From Candidatus Hydrogenedentota bacterium (GTDB lineage Bacteria; Hydrogenedentota; Hydrogenedentia; Hydrogenedentales; CAITNO01), in contig CAITNO010000141.1 of the NCBI GenBank assembly GCA_903893795.1, positions 28,978 to 92,977 of the forward strand: a DNA stretch of 64,000 nt, given 5' to 3'. The translations under genes were made by a program, and so were the position numbers. The notes under the pieces are model-generated. The model was not told the DNA's origin, searched no databases, and saw nothing but the letters and a program-made list of their open reading frames with translations. Each line of letters starts with the position of its first letter. The first letter of the stretch is position 1. Positions 44,991 to 53,615 of the stretch are shown piece after piece.

Positions 44991-47204
44991 CTAACCGGCA
45001 GCCGTGGCCGCCGCTGGGAGCGTGCCTGACCGGAGATAAAAGGCAAAGGGCAGATAGAATCCCCTGGACTCCAGGTCCGCCAAGCGCGAAGACAGGCTGG
45101 GGCCGCCTGATGGGGGTTCCCCTTTCGGAGGGTACAGGGCCTGCAGGAGGGGCGCATAGCGCACGATGAGGCCGTTGGTGTCGCAGGCCAGGGCACGGGA
45201 AAAGGCTGCGTCACCGGCCTCCTGTGCGCCGCTTTCGTATTGGGCGACGGCCAGGGCAAAGTGACCGAAGGCATATTTGGGGTCCCTCTTGACGCTGCAC
45301 TGGGCGGCCCGAACAGCCAGCGCACTCTGATGCCCGTCGCACAGAACCAGGCCCAGAAAGGCGTAATACAGTTTGCTGCGGGGCCACTCGCTGTCCACGG
45401 CGTCGCGCAGACTTTCAAGCGCCTTGTCATATTCCGGGCCGTCCGCCTTTGAAAAACCCATATCCGCCAGCATGCCCGGGTAATCGGCAAAGGCGCCTTC
45501 CAGCCCGCAGGCCGGGCTTGCTTCGACGGGTGCCCGGTCGGCGCGGGTGATGCGGTAGACCTGAATGCCGTTCATGCCCGGAAAATCGGTGCGCGTCCAT
45601 GCCAGGCCGCGAGCGGCCAGGCATGCTTCAAAGTCCGCGAGCGGCGGCATGGAATAGGCGAAGCGCTCCATCACGGCCCAAACGGCATTTGGCGGATCAG
45701 GGGTGGACAATGCCCGGGCGCTTTGCCCGGCCACCGACCGGAGGGTGTAGGCGGGAACGACGATTGGGTCGATGCCCTTCCCCTTCGAGGCAAAGATTCG
45801 GGCGTTGTAGAGGTACATGGGACGGGTCAGCACAGTGCCCTTGGCAAGTATGATTTCCCCCGGGGACGCATGTCCCCCTATCCATGCGATCGCAGAGCGC
45901 CAGTCGGTTCTCGTGTTGGCCGGCAGGGCCAGGGAGAGCTGATACCCGTAGAGCATGACCAGGAGCAGCGACAGGAGCCCGCGCACGCGTGCCTGTCGGA
46001 AGCTGACGATGAAGCCCCCCGCAATCACGTACAGCGCCAGAGAACAGTAGCTTGTGTAGCGGGGCATCATCATCGGGCGAAACAGCCAAGAGGCCAGAAA
46101 CAGCATCAGCGGCGGCACGAAGGAAAGGATTAGCAGGAAGAATTCGGGACTGTCGCCAAGGTTGCCGTGGGCAATGGAACGACGCCATGCGCGGTACAGG
46201 CAAACCACCGCCCAGAGCGCAGACACAGCAAAGAACAGGCCGATGGCGATGTCGAACAGGCCGTGCCAGGCATCAACCGCCTGCTGGATCTGCGGCGGTA
46301 GGAAGGGCCAAGTCTGGCCCTGAAATGCGAAGGGGTCACTGGCCCGTACGGCGTCATCGCCGACGAGGTCAACAACGAGGTCACGGAAGCGGGGGAGGCT
46401 TCTCCAGAAGTCCTCATCCACGTCGGAGGCGCTGGAGAAGTGAATTCCCAGCCAAAGCAGGGGGGAAAGGCAGGTGGCGCACTGCGCGGCGCCCCAGAGC
46501 ACGGTGCGCTTGAAATGCGAACGAATATGGGGCGCCATGACGCAGCACTCGGCCGCCACGAGGAACACCAGGAACAGATGGGTCCACAGCAGACAAAGGT
46601 TGGCCACAATGTTTAGAAACCACCACTTGGAGCCGCCTGAGCGCAGCCCCATCGCGAAGGACAGGATTGAAAGGGCTGCAAAGAACTCTATTTCGACATT
46701 GGGCCGGAGGTCCTGGGCGGTCCAAATATGAATCGGAGACAGCGCCAGGCACAGGGCGGCCAGAAGACCGGCACCCCTGCCGTAGACGTTTTTTCCCAGG
46801 AAGTATACGAGCGGAATGCAGGCCATTCCGAAGGCCACCTGTTCCAGGCGCACCCCAAGAAGCCACAAGGGGTCAATCACGCTGGTGCAGGCGTAGCGAA
46901 TCAGCCAGGCCAGGGGCAGATTGTCCGGTGCGTAGAAGCTGATGGTGGTCAGATAGCCTTTCCAGGTGCCCTCCGAGAGCCCGGCCATCACATTGAATTC
47001 GTCCATCCAAACGCTTTGTTCGGAGAGACGGTAGAGGCGCAGCGCGAGTCCCAGGCCCAAGATGGCCGCCAGAATCCATGGCGCCCGTCTCTCCCACGGG
47101 GGCGTTCCGGAAGACTCCATTCCGGAATGTGGCGGCGCCGGGGGTGCGGCAGTGCTTTGGTCTTCCATGCTGCGCAAAGAACTATGTTCCACCAATGCTG
47201 ACAC
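44991..47204 (-). CDS. GT39-like membrane glycosyltransferase with C-terminal soluble domain
   Basis: This 737-residue protein has an N-terminal acidic motif after the first membrane helix (RLSEQSVWMDEFN), typical of the GT-C fold of GT39/ArnT-like glycosyltransferases that use lipid-phosphate sugars. About ten membrane helices span residues 45-460. The remaining 270 residues are soluble, with an alpha-helical repeat region like TPR (KYAFGHFALAVAQYESGAQEAG). It probably transfers a sugar from polyprenyl phosphate to a lipid or surface polymer. The start is GTG at 47204; an ATG at residue 13 is an alternative. It converges with radical SAM gene 2 and follows radical SAM gene 3. Confidence 0.8.
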   Translation of the reverse strand: MSALVEHSSLRSMEDQSTAAPPAPPHSGMESSGTPPWERRAPWILAAILGLGLALRLYRLSEQSVWMDEFNVMAGLSEGTWKGYLTTISFYAPDNLPLAWLIRYACTSVIDPLWLLGVRLEQVAFGMACIPLVYFLGKNVYGRGAGLLAALCLALSPIHIWTAQDLRPNVEIEFFAALSILSFAMGLRSGGSKWWFLNIVANLCLLWTHLFLVFLVAAECCVMAPHIRSHFKRTVLWGAAQCATCLSPLLWLGIHFSSASDVDEDFWRSLPRFRDLVVDLVGDDAVRASDPFAFQGQTWPFLPPQIQQAVDAWHGLFDIAIGLFFAVSALWAVVCLYRAWRRSIAHGNLGDSPEFFLLILSFVPPLMLFLASWLFRPMMMPRYTSYCSLALYVIAGGFIVSFRQARVRGLLSLLLVMLYGYQLSLALPANTRTDWRSAIAWIGGHASPGEIILAKGTVLTRPMYLYNARIFASKGKGIDPIVVPAYTLRSVAGQSARALSTPDPPNAVWAVMERFAYSMPPLADFEACLAARGLAWTRTDFPGMNGIQVYRITRADRAPVEASPACGLEGAFADYPGMLADMGFSKADGPEYDKALESLRDAVDSEWPRSKLYYAFLGLVLCDGHQSALAVRAAQCSVKRDPKYAFGHFALAVAQYESGAQEAGDAAFSRALACDTNGLIVRYAPLLQALYPPKGEPPSGGPSLSSRLADLESRGFYLPFAFYLRSGTLPAAATAAG

Positions 47205-47466
47205 TCTCCACCGAAATCGCCAGAGCTAACCGCTGCCGTTATTCAGACGCCCAGATTTGCGCCGATCATCGGCCCATTGGAGCGCCCGATTCGCAGTTCC
47301 TGACTCCGGATTTCGATTGCAGGTTTAAGGAAACGCGTGTTCAGAAGCCCTGCTTGTCGTCTGGCGGAGAATAGCACAAGCGCGGGCAGGGCTTACATCT
47401 TGCGGACAGGGCGGATGTTTTTCGCGGGCACTGGGAGAAGCATTTCATAAGCGGGCTTGCGAAACA

Positions 47467-48936
47467 CTAGGGCCGCCCGGGTGCCGCGTGAACATGAAAG
47501 GTTTTTCCCCAATGGCGGAGCATGATGCACGCCAGGCGAAAGGTGCGCCAGGGATGGCGCTGCACCAGTCCCCGGAGGTGCCACAGGGTTGCCGGACGCA
47601 GGTAGAAGGACCGTAACAGCCTGCGCTCGTGCGCCGTGGCGCGTTGGGCAATGGACTCGTCCCTGAACCTGCACACATAGGGAATCAGCGAGAAGTCGAT
47701 GTCGCTTTGCACCTGCTCGAAGAAAGCGGTTCCCTGATAGGGGGTCAGGATGTTGATGCTGATGAAATCCAGGGGGGACTCCATGATGCCGCGGTGGGTT
47801 TTTTCAAACTCCTCCTCCGTTTCCACGGGGGCGCCGAGGAGAAGAAAGCCCCAGCTTTCTATGCCGGCATCGCGGATGAGTTGGAGACGGGTATTGACGG
47901 TCTTTGGATTCACGCCCTTTTTCAGGTAGTCGAGCACCTTTTCGGAGTAGCTTTCGACGCCGAGGAGTATTCGTGCGCAACCGGCGCGTTTCATCCAGGC
48001 CAGCATCTCCTTGTCGAGCGTGTCGACGCGGGAAAGGCAGGTCCACTGAATCCGCATGTTTCGGTCGAGGATGAGTTTGCAGATTTCGATTACGCGCTTT
48101 CTGTTGCAGGTGAAGGTGTCATCGAGAAAGCGGATCACTTTCGCGCCCGCGGCGATGAGGGACTGCATTTCGGCGACGACGCTCTCGGGGGAGCGCATGA
48201 CCAGACGGCGGCCAAAGGTCGGGGTGCAGTAGCTGCACTGATAGGGACATCCCCGGGCGCTGAGAATGGCCCCGCAGGGACCGCCCAGGAGCGCCTCGGA
48301 GTAGTTCCGAATGTCGACCAGGCTGTAGTCGGGAAAAGGGAGGTCTTCGAGCTTGTCCATCCGCTGTTCCGCATTGGCAAAGAGGGTGCCGTCTGACCGG
48401 CGGCCGGCAAGGCCGGGAATGCTGTCAACGGGCTGCGCCCCGCCCATGGCGGAAAGGTATTGGGACAGGACGGCTTCGGGCTCGCCGCGCAGGATGAAAT
48501 CCAGCCGTGCGTTTTGCAGGACTGTTTCGGGAAAGGCCGTGGGATAGTAGCCGAACACGGCGATAGGCAGTTGGGGAAAGGCCGCTTTGACACGGTCCAG
48601 ACAGGCCATGTCATCGGCGATGGAATCGACGCCGACAAGGGCGACCAGCAGGTCGGTCGCGCGGCGGCCAATCCAAGTGTGGACGAAGGCTTCGCTCCGG
48701 GTCTCGGCGATCGCATCGAGCACTTCAATTTCGGCCCCGCCCCATTCTCGGGCGCAGCTTGCCAGTTGAAGCAGTTCGTTGGGCGGCAGGAGAAATGCCG
48801 GCGAGGCGTAGGTGCACATGTATCGGCGCACCAAAGGCGCGTGATGGGGGGGGTTGAGAAAGAGCACCCTCGCGCGCCGCGGCGGCGCGGGTGTTATTTC
48901 CGGCTGTGCGCCGTTGCCTGCCACACTGTGTTCCAA
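47467..48936 (-). CDS. B12-binding-domain radical SAM protein (3)
   Basis: This 489-residue protein combines a B12-binding-like N-terminus (RARVLFLNPPHHAPLV, FGYYPTAFPETVLQ, FILRGEPEAVLSQY) and a radical SAM core with SARGCPYQCSYCTPTFG (about residue 235). The tail carries no long membrane segment. The start is TTG at 48936, 17 bases after the CoA-transferase stop, so these two are likely co-transcribed and translated. The distance to the GT39-like gene is 262 bases, with no gene between. Lipid or acyl-chain modification is a plausible but unproven role. Confidence 0.88.
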   Translation of the reverse strand: MEHSVAGNGAQPEITPAPPRRARVLFLNPPHHAPLVRRYMCTYASPAFLLPPNELLQLASCAREWGGAEIEVLDAIAETRSEAFVHTWIGRRATDLLVALVGVDSIADDMACLDRVKAAFPQLPIAVFGYYPTAFPETVLQNARLDFILRGEPEAVLSQYLSAMGGAQPVDSIPGLAGRRSDGTLFANAEQRMDKLEDLPFPDYSLVDIRNYSEALLGGPCGAILSARGCPYQCSYCTPTFGRRLVMRSPESVVAEMQSLIAAGAKVIRFLDDTFTCNRKRVIEICKLILDRNMRIQWTCLSRVDTLDKEMLAWMKRAGCARILLGVESYSEKVLDYLKKGVNPKTVNTRLQLIRDAGIESWGFLLLGAPVETEEEFEKTHRGIMESPLDFISINILTPYQGTAFFEQVQSDIDFSLIPYVCRFRDESIAQRATAHERRLLRSFYLRPATLWHLRGLVQRHPWRTFRLACIMLRHWGKTFHVHAAPGRP

Positions 48937-48953
48937 TCCATTCGGTTCTTCCC

Positions 48954-50657
48954 CTACGCCTTAATCTCGCAGCGGAACCCCTTGCCCGTGACGATTTCGG
49001 GCCCCGCCACCGCGGGCGCTCCGCTTTCCGGCAGCACAATGCGCATCGAGCAGGCTTCGATGATGTCCTTCTGCACGTCAATGCCCGGCATCACGTAAAT
49101 CACTTCCATGCCCCGCGCCGTGAGCTGGAACGCGCCCACGTGCGTCACGTAGAACACTTTCTTGCCCAGCCGCAGCGCCTCTTCCCCGTTGAAGGTGATC
49201 TCGCTCACCTGTTCGATGTACTTGGAGACGCCCCGCTCGTTCACGCACACCTTGCCGTCCCGCACCTCGATGTTGGCGCGCTCGCCCCAGGCGCTGCAGA
49301 AGATGAGCGCCTTCGCGTTGGTGACCAGGTCGATAAAGCCGCCGGGGCCCACGTAGTTGCGCGCGCCCTCGCCCCGCTTGGACACGTTGATGTTGCCCGC
49401 GCTGTCCGTTTCCAACGCGCCCAGAATGGCCCAGTCGAGCCGCTTGTACACCCGCTCAAAGGCCGTGGCCGACGGAACGATTTCGGTGGGATTGATCGCC
49501 GCGCCAAAGAAAATGCCCGGCGCCGCCATCCCGCCAAACACGCCGCTCTCGTTGATCATGGTGATGTGCTTGATCGCGCCGCTCTCGTACAGGATGCGCG
49601 ACACCTCCTCCGGCAGCCCCACGCCGATGTCCACGTGGTCGCCGTCGTGGGCGTGGTCCACGAAGATCTTGGTGGCCAGCCGGGCCAGCACATTGTCGAT
49701 GGGCTTGCGGCGCGGCGTCACGCCCAGCATGTCGTTCACGATGCTCACCCGGGCGATGCCCTCGTCGATTGGCATGCGGCTGCCCGTGGTGAACAGTTCC
49801 CAGTGCTTGCGGTGCTTGACGGTTGCGGTCTGTTCCGTTCCCGGCCAGTACACGACGGCGTCCACCTCCTCGGCCCGCAGGAACACCTCGTCGTAGCCCT
49901 CCTCCACAATGCGCCCCACGTTGACGATGACCTTGCCGCCGTTGCGCCGGGCCGCCTGGGCGATTTCCCGGCTTTCGGCCAGCACAGAGCAGTGCTTCAT
50001 GTAAATGTTGCCCTTGCGGTCCGCCGCGGGCGCGCTGAACACCGCCGTGTCGATCTTGGGGATGCTGTACTTGAACCGGCCGTCCTCCAGCACCTCCACA
50101 TACTGTGGCCCGCCCGCTGTCAGCGGCGTGCCCCGTCCCGTGCGCGGGTCAATCAGCGTTCCCGTGCCGGTGCTGTTGATGACATGGTCGCGGCCTTCGG
50201 CCTGCGCCCGCAGCAGCAGCGTCAGCGTGCCCTGCGGGATGATCTGGATTTCCAGCTTGCCCGCGTCGGCCAGTTTGAGCTGGGCCTTGAAGGTTTCCGC
50301 ATGGCCCGTGAACAGCCGCGTGTTCAGCCCCTCCAGTGCGATCTCCTCCAGCGAGCCCGGAATCTTGCCCCGGCCCCCCTGGCCGCCCACGCAAATCACC
50401 GTGATGTTGGCGGGGTGCTTTTCGGCCTTGAACTTCTCCTGCATCGTCCAGTACATCAGCGCGCAGCGCTGGTTGCCCGCAAGGCCCGAGGTGCCCATGA
50501 CCGCGCCGTCCTTGATCAGGTCCACCGCCTGCCACGCCGTCATGAACTTCGGGTTGTCCTTCACGGGGGAGGGGTAGTGCGAATCATGCTTCTTCCAGGT
50601 CATCCGCCAGTGAAGCACGTGCAATTTGATAGCAAGCTTGGTAAAAATATTCATCAT
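48954..50657 (-). CDS. family I acetate/acyl-CoA:3-ketoacid CoA-transferase (YdiF-like)
   Basis: This 567-residue enzyme carries both subunit-like halves fused. The N-terminal half has GTSGLAGNQRCALM and GGQGGRGKIPGS; the C-terminal half has a catalytic-glutamate-like motif MINESGVFGGMAAPG (about residue 368). Members shuttle CoA between short carboxylic acids. The length matches the fused YdiF-type group. It is the first gene of the minus-strand unit leading into radical SAM gene 3, so it could activate or release an acid used by that enzyme. Independent use in fermentation or acid catabolism is equally possible. Confidence 0.88.
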   Translation of the reverse strand: MMNIFTKLAIKLHVLHWRMTWKKHDSHYPSPVKDNPKFMTAWQAVDLIKDGAVMGTSGLAGNQRCALMYWTMQEKFKAEKHPANITVICVGGQGGRGKIPGSLEEIALEGLNTRLFTGHAETFKAQLKLADAGKLEIQIIPQGTLTLLLRAQAEGRDHVINSTGTGTLIDPRTGRGTPLTAGGPQYVEVLEDGRFKYSIPKIDTAVFSAPAADRKGNIYMKHCSVLAESREIAQAARRNGGKVIVNVGRIVEEGYDEVFLRAEEVDAVVYWPGTEQTATVKHRKHWELFTTGSRMPIDEGIARVSIVNDMLGVTPRRKPIDNVLARLATKIFVDHAHDGDHVDIGVGLPEEVSRILYESGAIKHITMINESGVFGGMAAPGIFFGAAINPTEIVPSATAFERVYKRLDWAILGALETDSAGNINVSKRGEGARNYVGPGGFIDLVTNAKALIFCSAWGERANIEVRDGKVCVNERGVSKYIEQVSEITFNGEEALRLGKKVFYVTHVGAFQLTARGMEVIYVMPGIDVQKDIIEACSMRIVLPESGAPAVAGPEIVTGKGFRCEIKA

Positions 50658-50876
50658 ACCACCGTTCTAAAAACCGAACGAAACGCCTCAGGCAAAACAT
50701 GGTCGATAGTATACCGGATGAATAAGGCGAATTTCCCGCAAGATTTGTGCGAAAAACAAAGACCTGTCGGATTCGAGGATTTTTCCCTCCTTTTGCCGGG
50801 GCGCCCCCCGCGGGGCGGTTTGATCCCGTCCGCGCCGCTGCCCTACTCTTGGGGCAACACGGCAAAGGTTCCCCCA

Positions 50877-51359
50877 ATGAACAGTTGGCCCCGAAAACAG
50901 GCAGCCGCCGTCTGCATGGCCGCCCTGCTGCTGCTCATTTCCGGCTGTGCCGCGCTTCGCGGCACGGACCAGGGCGTTGCGGCGGCCGACCGGATTCTCG
51001 GTCCCCACACCGGCGGGCTGGTGGTCTCCATCATCGTGCCCTCCGTCGACCGCGACGGCACGCCCATCGCGGAAGACAGGACGCGCGCGGCCGTGCTGCG
51101 CACCGAAGCCGAGTTGGCCCGCATCTACGGCGGATACACCACCCACACCGGCACCCACGGCGGATGGCTCGACGAGAAAGGAGCCGTGGAGGCCGAGGGG
51201 CACGCGGCCATCGTCACCGCCTACGGCGGCGGCAAAGACGCGGGGCAGGCCCTGGCCGCCGTCCGCATTCTGGCTGCGGCGCTGGCGCGTGAGCTGAAAC
51301 AGCACTGCATCGCGGCCATCGTGAATGACCGCATGTACCTCATACCGCCAGTAGAATAA
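50877..51359 (+). CDS. small lipoprotein of unknown function
   Basis: This 160-residue protein has a lipoprotein signal: a hydrophobic core (AAAVCMAALLLLISGC) with the lipobox cysteine at about residue 24. The mature part has a compact alpha/beta pattern (LVVSIIVPSVDRDG, TEAELARIYGGYTTHTGTHGGW, GHAAIVTAYGGGKDAGQALAAVRI). AAAGG precedes the ATG. I do not recognise a family. It diverges from the CoA-transferase and is not obviously part of the pathway encoded there. Confidence 0.7.
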   Translation: MNSWPRKQAAAVCMAALLLLISGCAALRGTDQGVAAADRILGPHTGGLVVSIIVPSVDRDGTPIAEDRTRAAVLRTEAELARIYGGYTTHTGTHGGWLDEKGAVEAEGHAAIVTAYGGGKDAGQALAAVRILAAALARELKQHCIAAIVNDRMYLIPPVE

Positions 51360-51507
51360 CCTTGGGGTCCGTTGGGAAGGTCATGCGCACCAGCGTTCCC
51401 TTTCCGGTGTGTCACGGCTCGGTTACTGTCAGGACCGTGCAGGTGCGCGCGTCGGCCATGAGGGCTTTCTTTTCATGTGCCGACAGAATCATGGGCCGGA
51501 TGGCACC

Positions 51508-51546
51508 CCCTGTGAGATTGCATATTCAATATGCAATCTCACAGGG
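51508..51546. repeat. 39-base nearly perfect palindrome with AT-rich core
   Basis: Arms CCCTGTGAGATTGCATATT and AATATGCAATCTCACAGGG are exact complements around a single central C at 51527. The AT-rich core contrasts with the GC-rich surroundings. No second copy was seen in the window. It could be the scar or terminus of a mobile element, an operator, or a terminator without T-run. Confidence 0.8.
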
Positions 51547-51623
51547 ATGGCGGGCGGCGCTTCTCCAACGAAGTGGGGGGAGGGAGCGCAGAATGCCAGC
51601 GGCCGCTCATCCCGCTAAAACAC

Positions 51624-51657
51624 CGCGCCGTCCCGGCGGGATCACCGGGACGGCGCG
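51624..51657 (-). terminator. rho-independent terminator of the secreted 561-residue protein gene
   Basis: CGCGCCGTCCCGG pairs with CCGGGACGGCGCG around an eight-base loop. Read on the minus strand the stem is followed by GTGTTTTAG, a T-run of four, 31 bases beyond the stop codon at 51688. Confidence 0.75.
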
Positions 51658-51687
51658 TAAAGCTTCTGTTCAGTGCTCAGCCAGCGC

Positions 51688-53373
51688 TCATTTCGGCGCG
51701 GCGGGCGCTGCCGGGGCTGCGGGAGCGGCGGCGGCCGGCTTGGCGCCGGGACCCTTGGCGGCCGCGGCCGCCTGTTCCTGCATGGCCGTCTCGTAGCGCA
51801 CCTTGGCCACGTTGGCCTCTTCCTTCTTCTTCGCGGCCATTTCCGTCATGTTCGCCTTGTCCTGAATCACCGTGGGATTCTCATCATCGGGAATCACGCT
51901 GACAATGGCCGCCACACGGTCATAGGCGCCGACCGCCTCGTCGAAGCGGTTGCCCTCTTTGGCCCGATCACCCTCGTCGATGGCCGAACTGGCCGCGTCG
52001 AGCACGTCGTTCACCACGTTCTGGATGGACTTCTTCAGCTTGCGCACGTTTTCCTTGGCCGTGGTCGACTGCTCTTTGAACTCCTCGTCCACCGCCTCGA
52101 AGAAGCCGATGGCCTGGCGGTAGGTCTTGATCGCGTTGGCCCAGTCCTTCTTGTCGCTGAAATTGTCGGCCTCGGCCCGCACCTTCTCGCCCGTCGAGAT
52201 GATGTTGATGGTCATTTCCAGCCGCTCATTGCGCGCCTGGATGGCTGTGTTCGTGTCCTGGATGAGCTTGGCCGCGTCCTGGCTGGTGCGGTCATAGTTC
52301 AGCGCCTGCTCAAAAGAGTTCAGCGCCGTCGGCAGGTCCGAATCGGCCGAGCCCGGCTTCGCGGCCCGGTCCAGGAACACTTTGCCCTCTTCAAGGTAGT
52401 GGTGCGCCAGCTTCTGCCCGAGACGGGTCCGTTCGGGGCCGCCCAGGTTGTAGGCCTTCTGCCACTCGTCAATGCCGCGCAGCTTCGATTCACGCGCGTC
52501 CGCCGCGTAGAAGATGTCGCCCACCTTCTCATAGGCCTCCACGATCTGCGGGTTCACCTTTTCAAAATTCTCATAGACCCGCTTCGCCTGCTGCACGCTG
52601 CCCTTCACCTTGATCAGGTAGTTCATCTCGTCCACAAAGTACCAGGTGAGCGCGCGCGGGGAGGGCTTCATGATTTCGCCGCCCACCGGCTCGGCCCGCA
52701 GCACCGTGTTCCAAATGTCCGCCACGCTCTCCACGGTCCGCGTGAAATAGGCCCGGCCGCCCTGCTTCATGAAGCCGCGGTAACCCGTGCCGTTCTTGTA
52801 ATCGTTCGTGATGAGCGTCTTGTCCTGCGCGTAAAAGGACCGGTGCTGCTCAAAGTACGTCACCGCGTCGCGCACAAACTCGCGGCTGTGCGTCGCCGGG
52901 GAGAAGGAATAGTTGTCGATGTCCCGGTCGATGTCCTCCATCACCTTTGCCTGAATCGCCTTGTCTTCCGCCGACCAGGTAAAACCGAAGGGGAGGGAAG
53001 CGTTTGCCGCCAGCGCCGCCAGCACACCCATGCGGTAGGCGAAGTAGGACGTCGGCCCGTAGGTGCGCGCGTCCCGCAGCAGGGCCACCTGGTCCGTCAC
53101 CGCCTCCAGCGTCTGCCGGTCATTGCCAAGCGGTTCCGCGTCTCCCAGCACCTGCACCCCGTCCCGGGCGCCGTTCAGCACGTCCGTCTCGAAATTCGTC
53201 CCCACGGCCCCGCCCGGGCGGAAAACGTTCGGGAAGTCCTGCTTGATCATTTGCAGCGACATGGCGGTGATGCTCCGCATGGCGCGCGGTCCCCAGGCAT
53301 GCGCCTCCACGGGGACCAGCAGGCCCGTTGCGAGCGATGCCACCACGGTAAGCTGAATTATTGCGCGTCTCAT
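51688..53373 (-). CDS. secreted protein with zinc-phospholipase-C-like N-terminus and TPR-like helices
   Basis: This 561-residue exported protein has a signal peptide (about residues 1-26, ending AHA). The following WGPRAMRSITAMSLQM resembles the tryptophan-led start of zinc-dependent phospholipase C/S1-P1 nuclease-type proteins, though the metal-ligand set was not verified. Residues 245-540 are alpha-helical, with TPR-like repeats (AYEKVGDIFYAADARESK, LPTALNSFEQALNYDR) and coiled-coil segments. An Ala/Pro tail (about 535-561) ends the chain. Its function is unknown; it might be an outer-envelope or extracellular scaffold. Its terminator is at 51624-51657. Confidence 0.6.
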   Translation of the reverse strand: MRRAIIQLTVVASLATGLLVPVEAHAWGPRAMRSITAMSLQMIKQDFPNVFRPGGAVGTNFETDVLNGARDGVQVLGDAEPLGNDRQTLEAVTDQVALLRDARTYGPTSYFAYRMGVLAALAANASLPFGFTWSAEDKAIQAKVMEDIDRDIDNYSFSPATHSREFVRDAVTYFEQHRSFYAQDKTLITNDYKNGTGYRGFMKQGGRAYFTRTVESVADIWNTVLRAEPVGGEIMKPSPRALTWYFVDEMNYLIKVKGSVQQAKRVYENFEKVNPQIVEAYEKVGDIFYAADARESKLRGIDEWQKAYNLGGPERTRLGQKLAHHYLEEGKVFLDRAAKPGSADSDLPTALNSFEQALNYDRTSQDAAKLIQDTNTAIQARNERLEMTINIISTGEKVRAEADNFSDKKDWANAIKTYRQAIGFFEAVDEEFKEQSTTAKENVRKLKKSIQNVVNDVLDAASSAIDEGDRAKEGNRFDEAVGAYDRVAAIVSVIPDDENPTVIQDKANMTEMAAKKKEEANVAKVRYETAMQEQAAAAAKGPGAKPAAAAPAAPAAPAAPK

Positions 53374-53615
53374 AGTACCCTCTTTCCTGTTTCAAAGTCT
53401 GGGGGTGGCGACAGGACACCATCCCACAGTTGAAAAAACTATCACACCCCCCGCCGATGTGTCAATTGATTTCCCTCCGGCGCGAACTGCCGGGGTTCTC
53501 CCGCATGCCTGCCGGGGAAATGGTCATGGCCCCGCAAAAACCGATATACTGGCCTCCTGTGCGGCCTTGAAGGGCCTTTCTAAACCCCAATACCACCCAC
53601 AGGATGCCCAAAATC

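Larger units (their letters stand above)
51360..51687. other. intergenic region with 39-base palindrome and minus-strand terminator
   Basis: The 328 bases between the converging lipoprotein and the 561-residue secreted protein hold a near-perfect palindrome (51508-51546) and a terminator hairpin (51624-51657). No convincing gene was seen in the rest. Confidence 0.6.

Noticed and set aside
48891..50876. Plus-strand frame continuous with the lipoprotein gene
   Set aside because: The part before 50877 is antisense to the CoA-transferase. The lipoprotein's signal peptide and ribosome binding site set the start at 50877.
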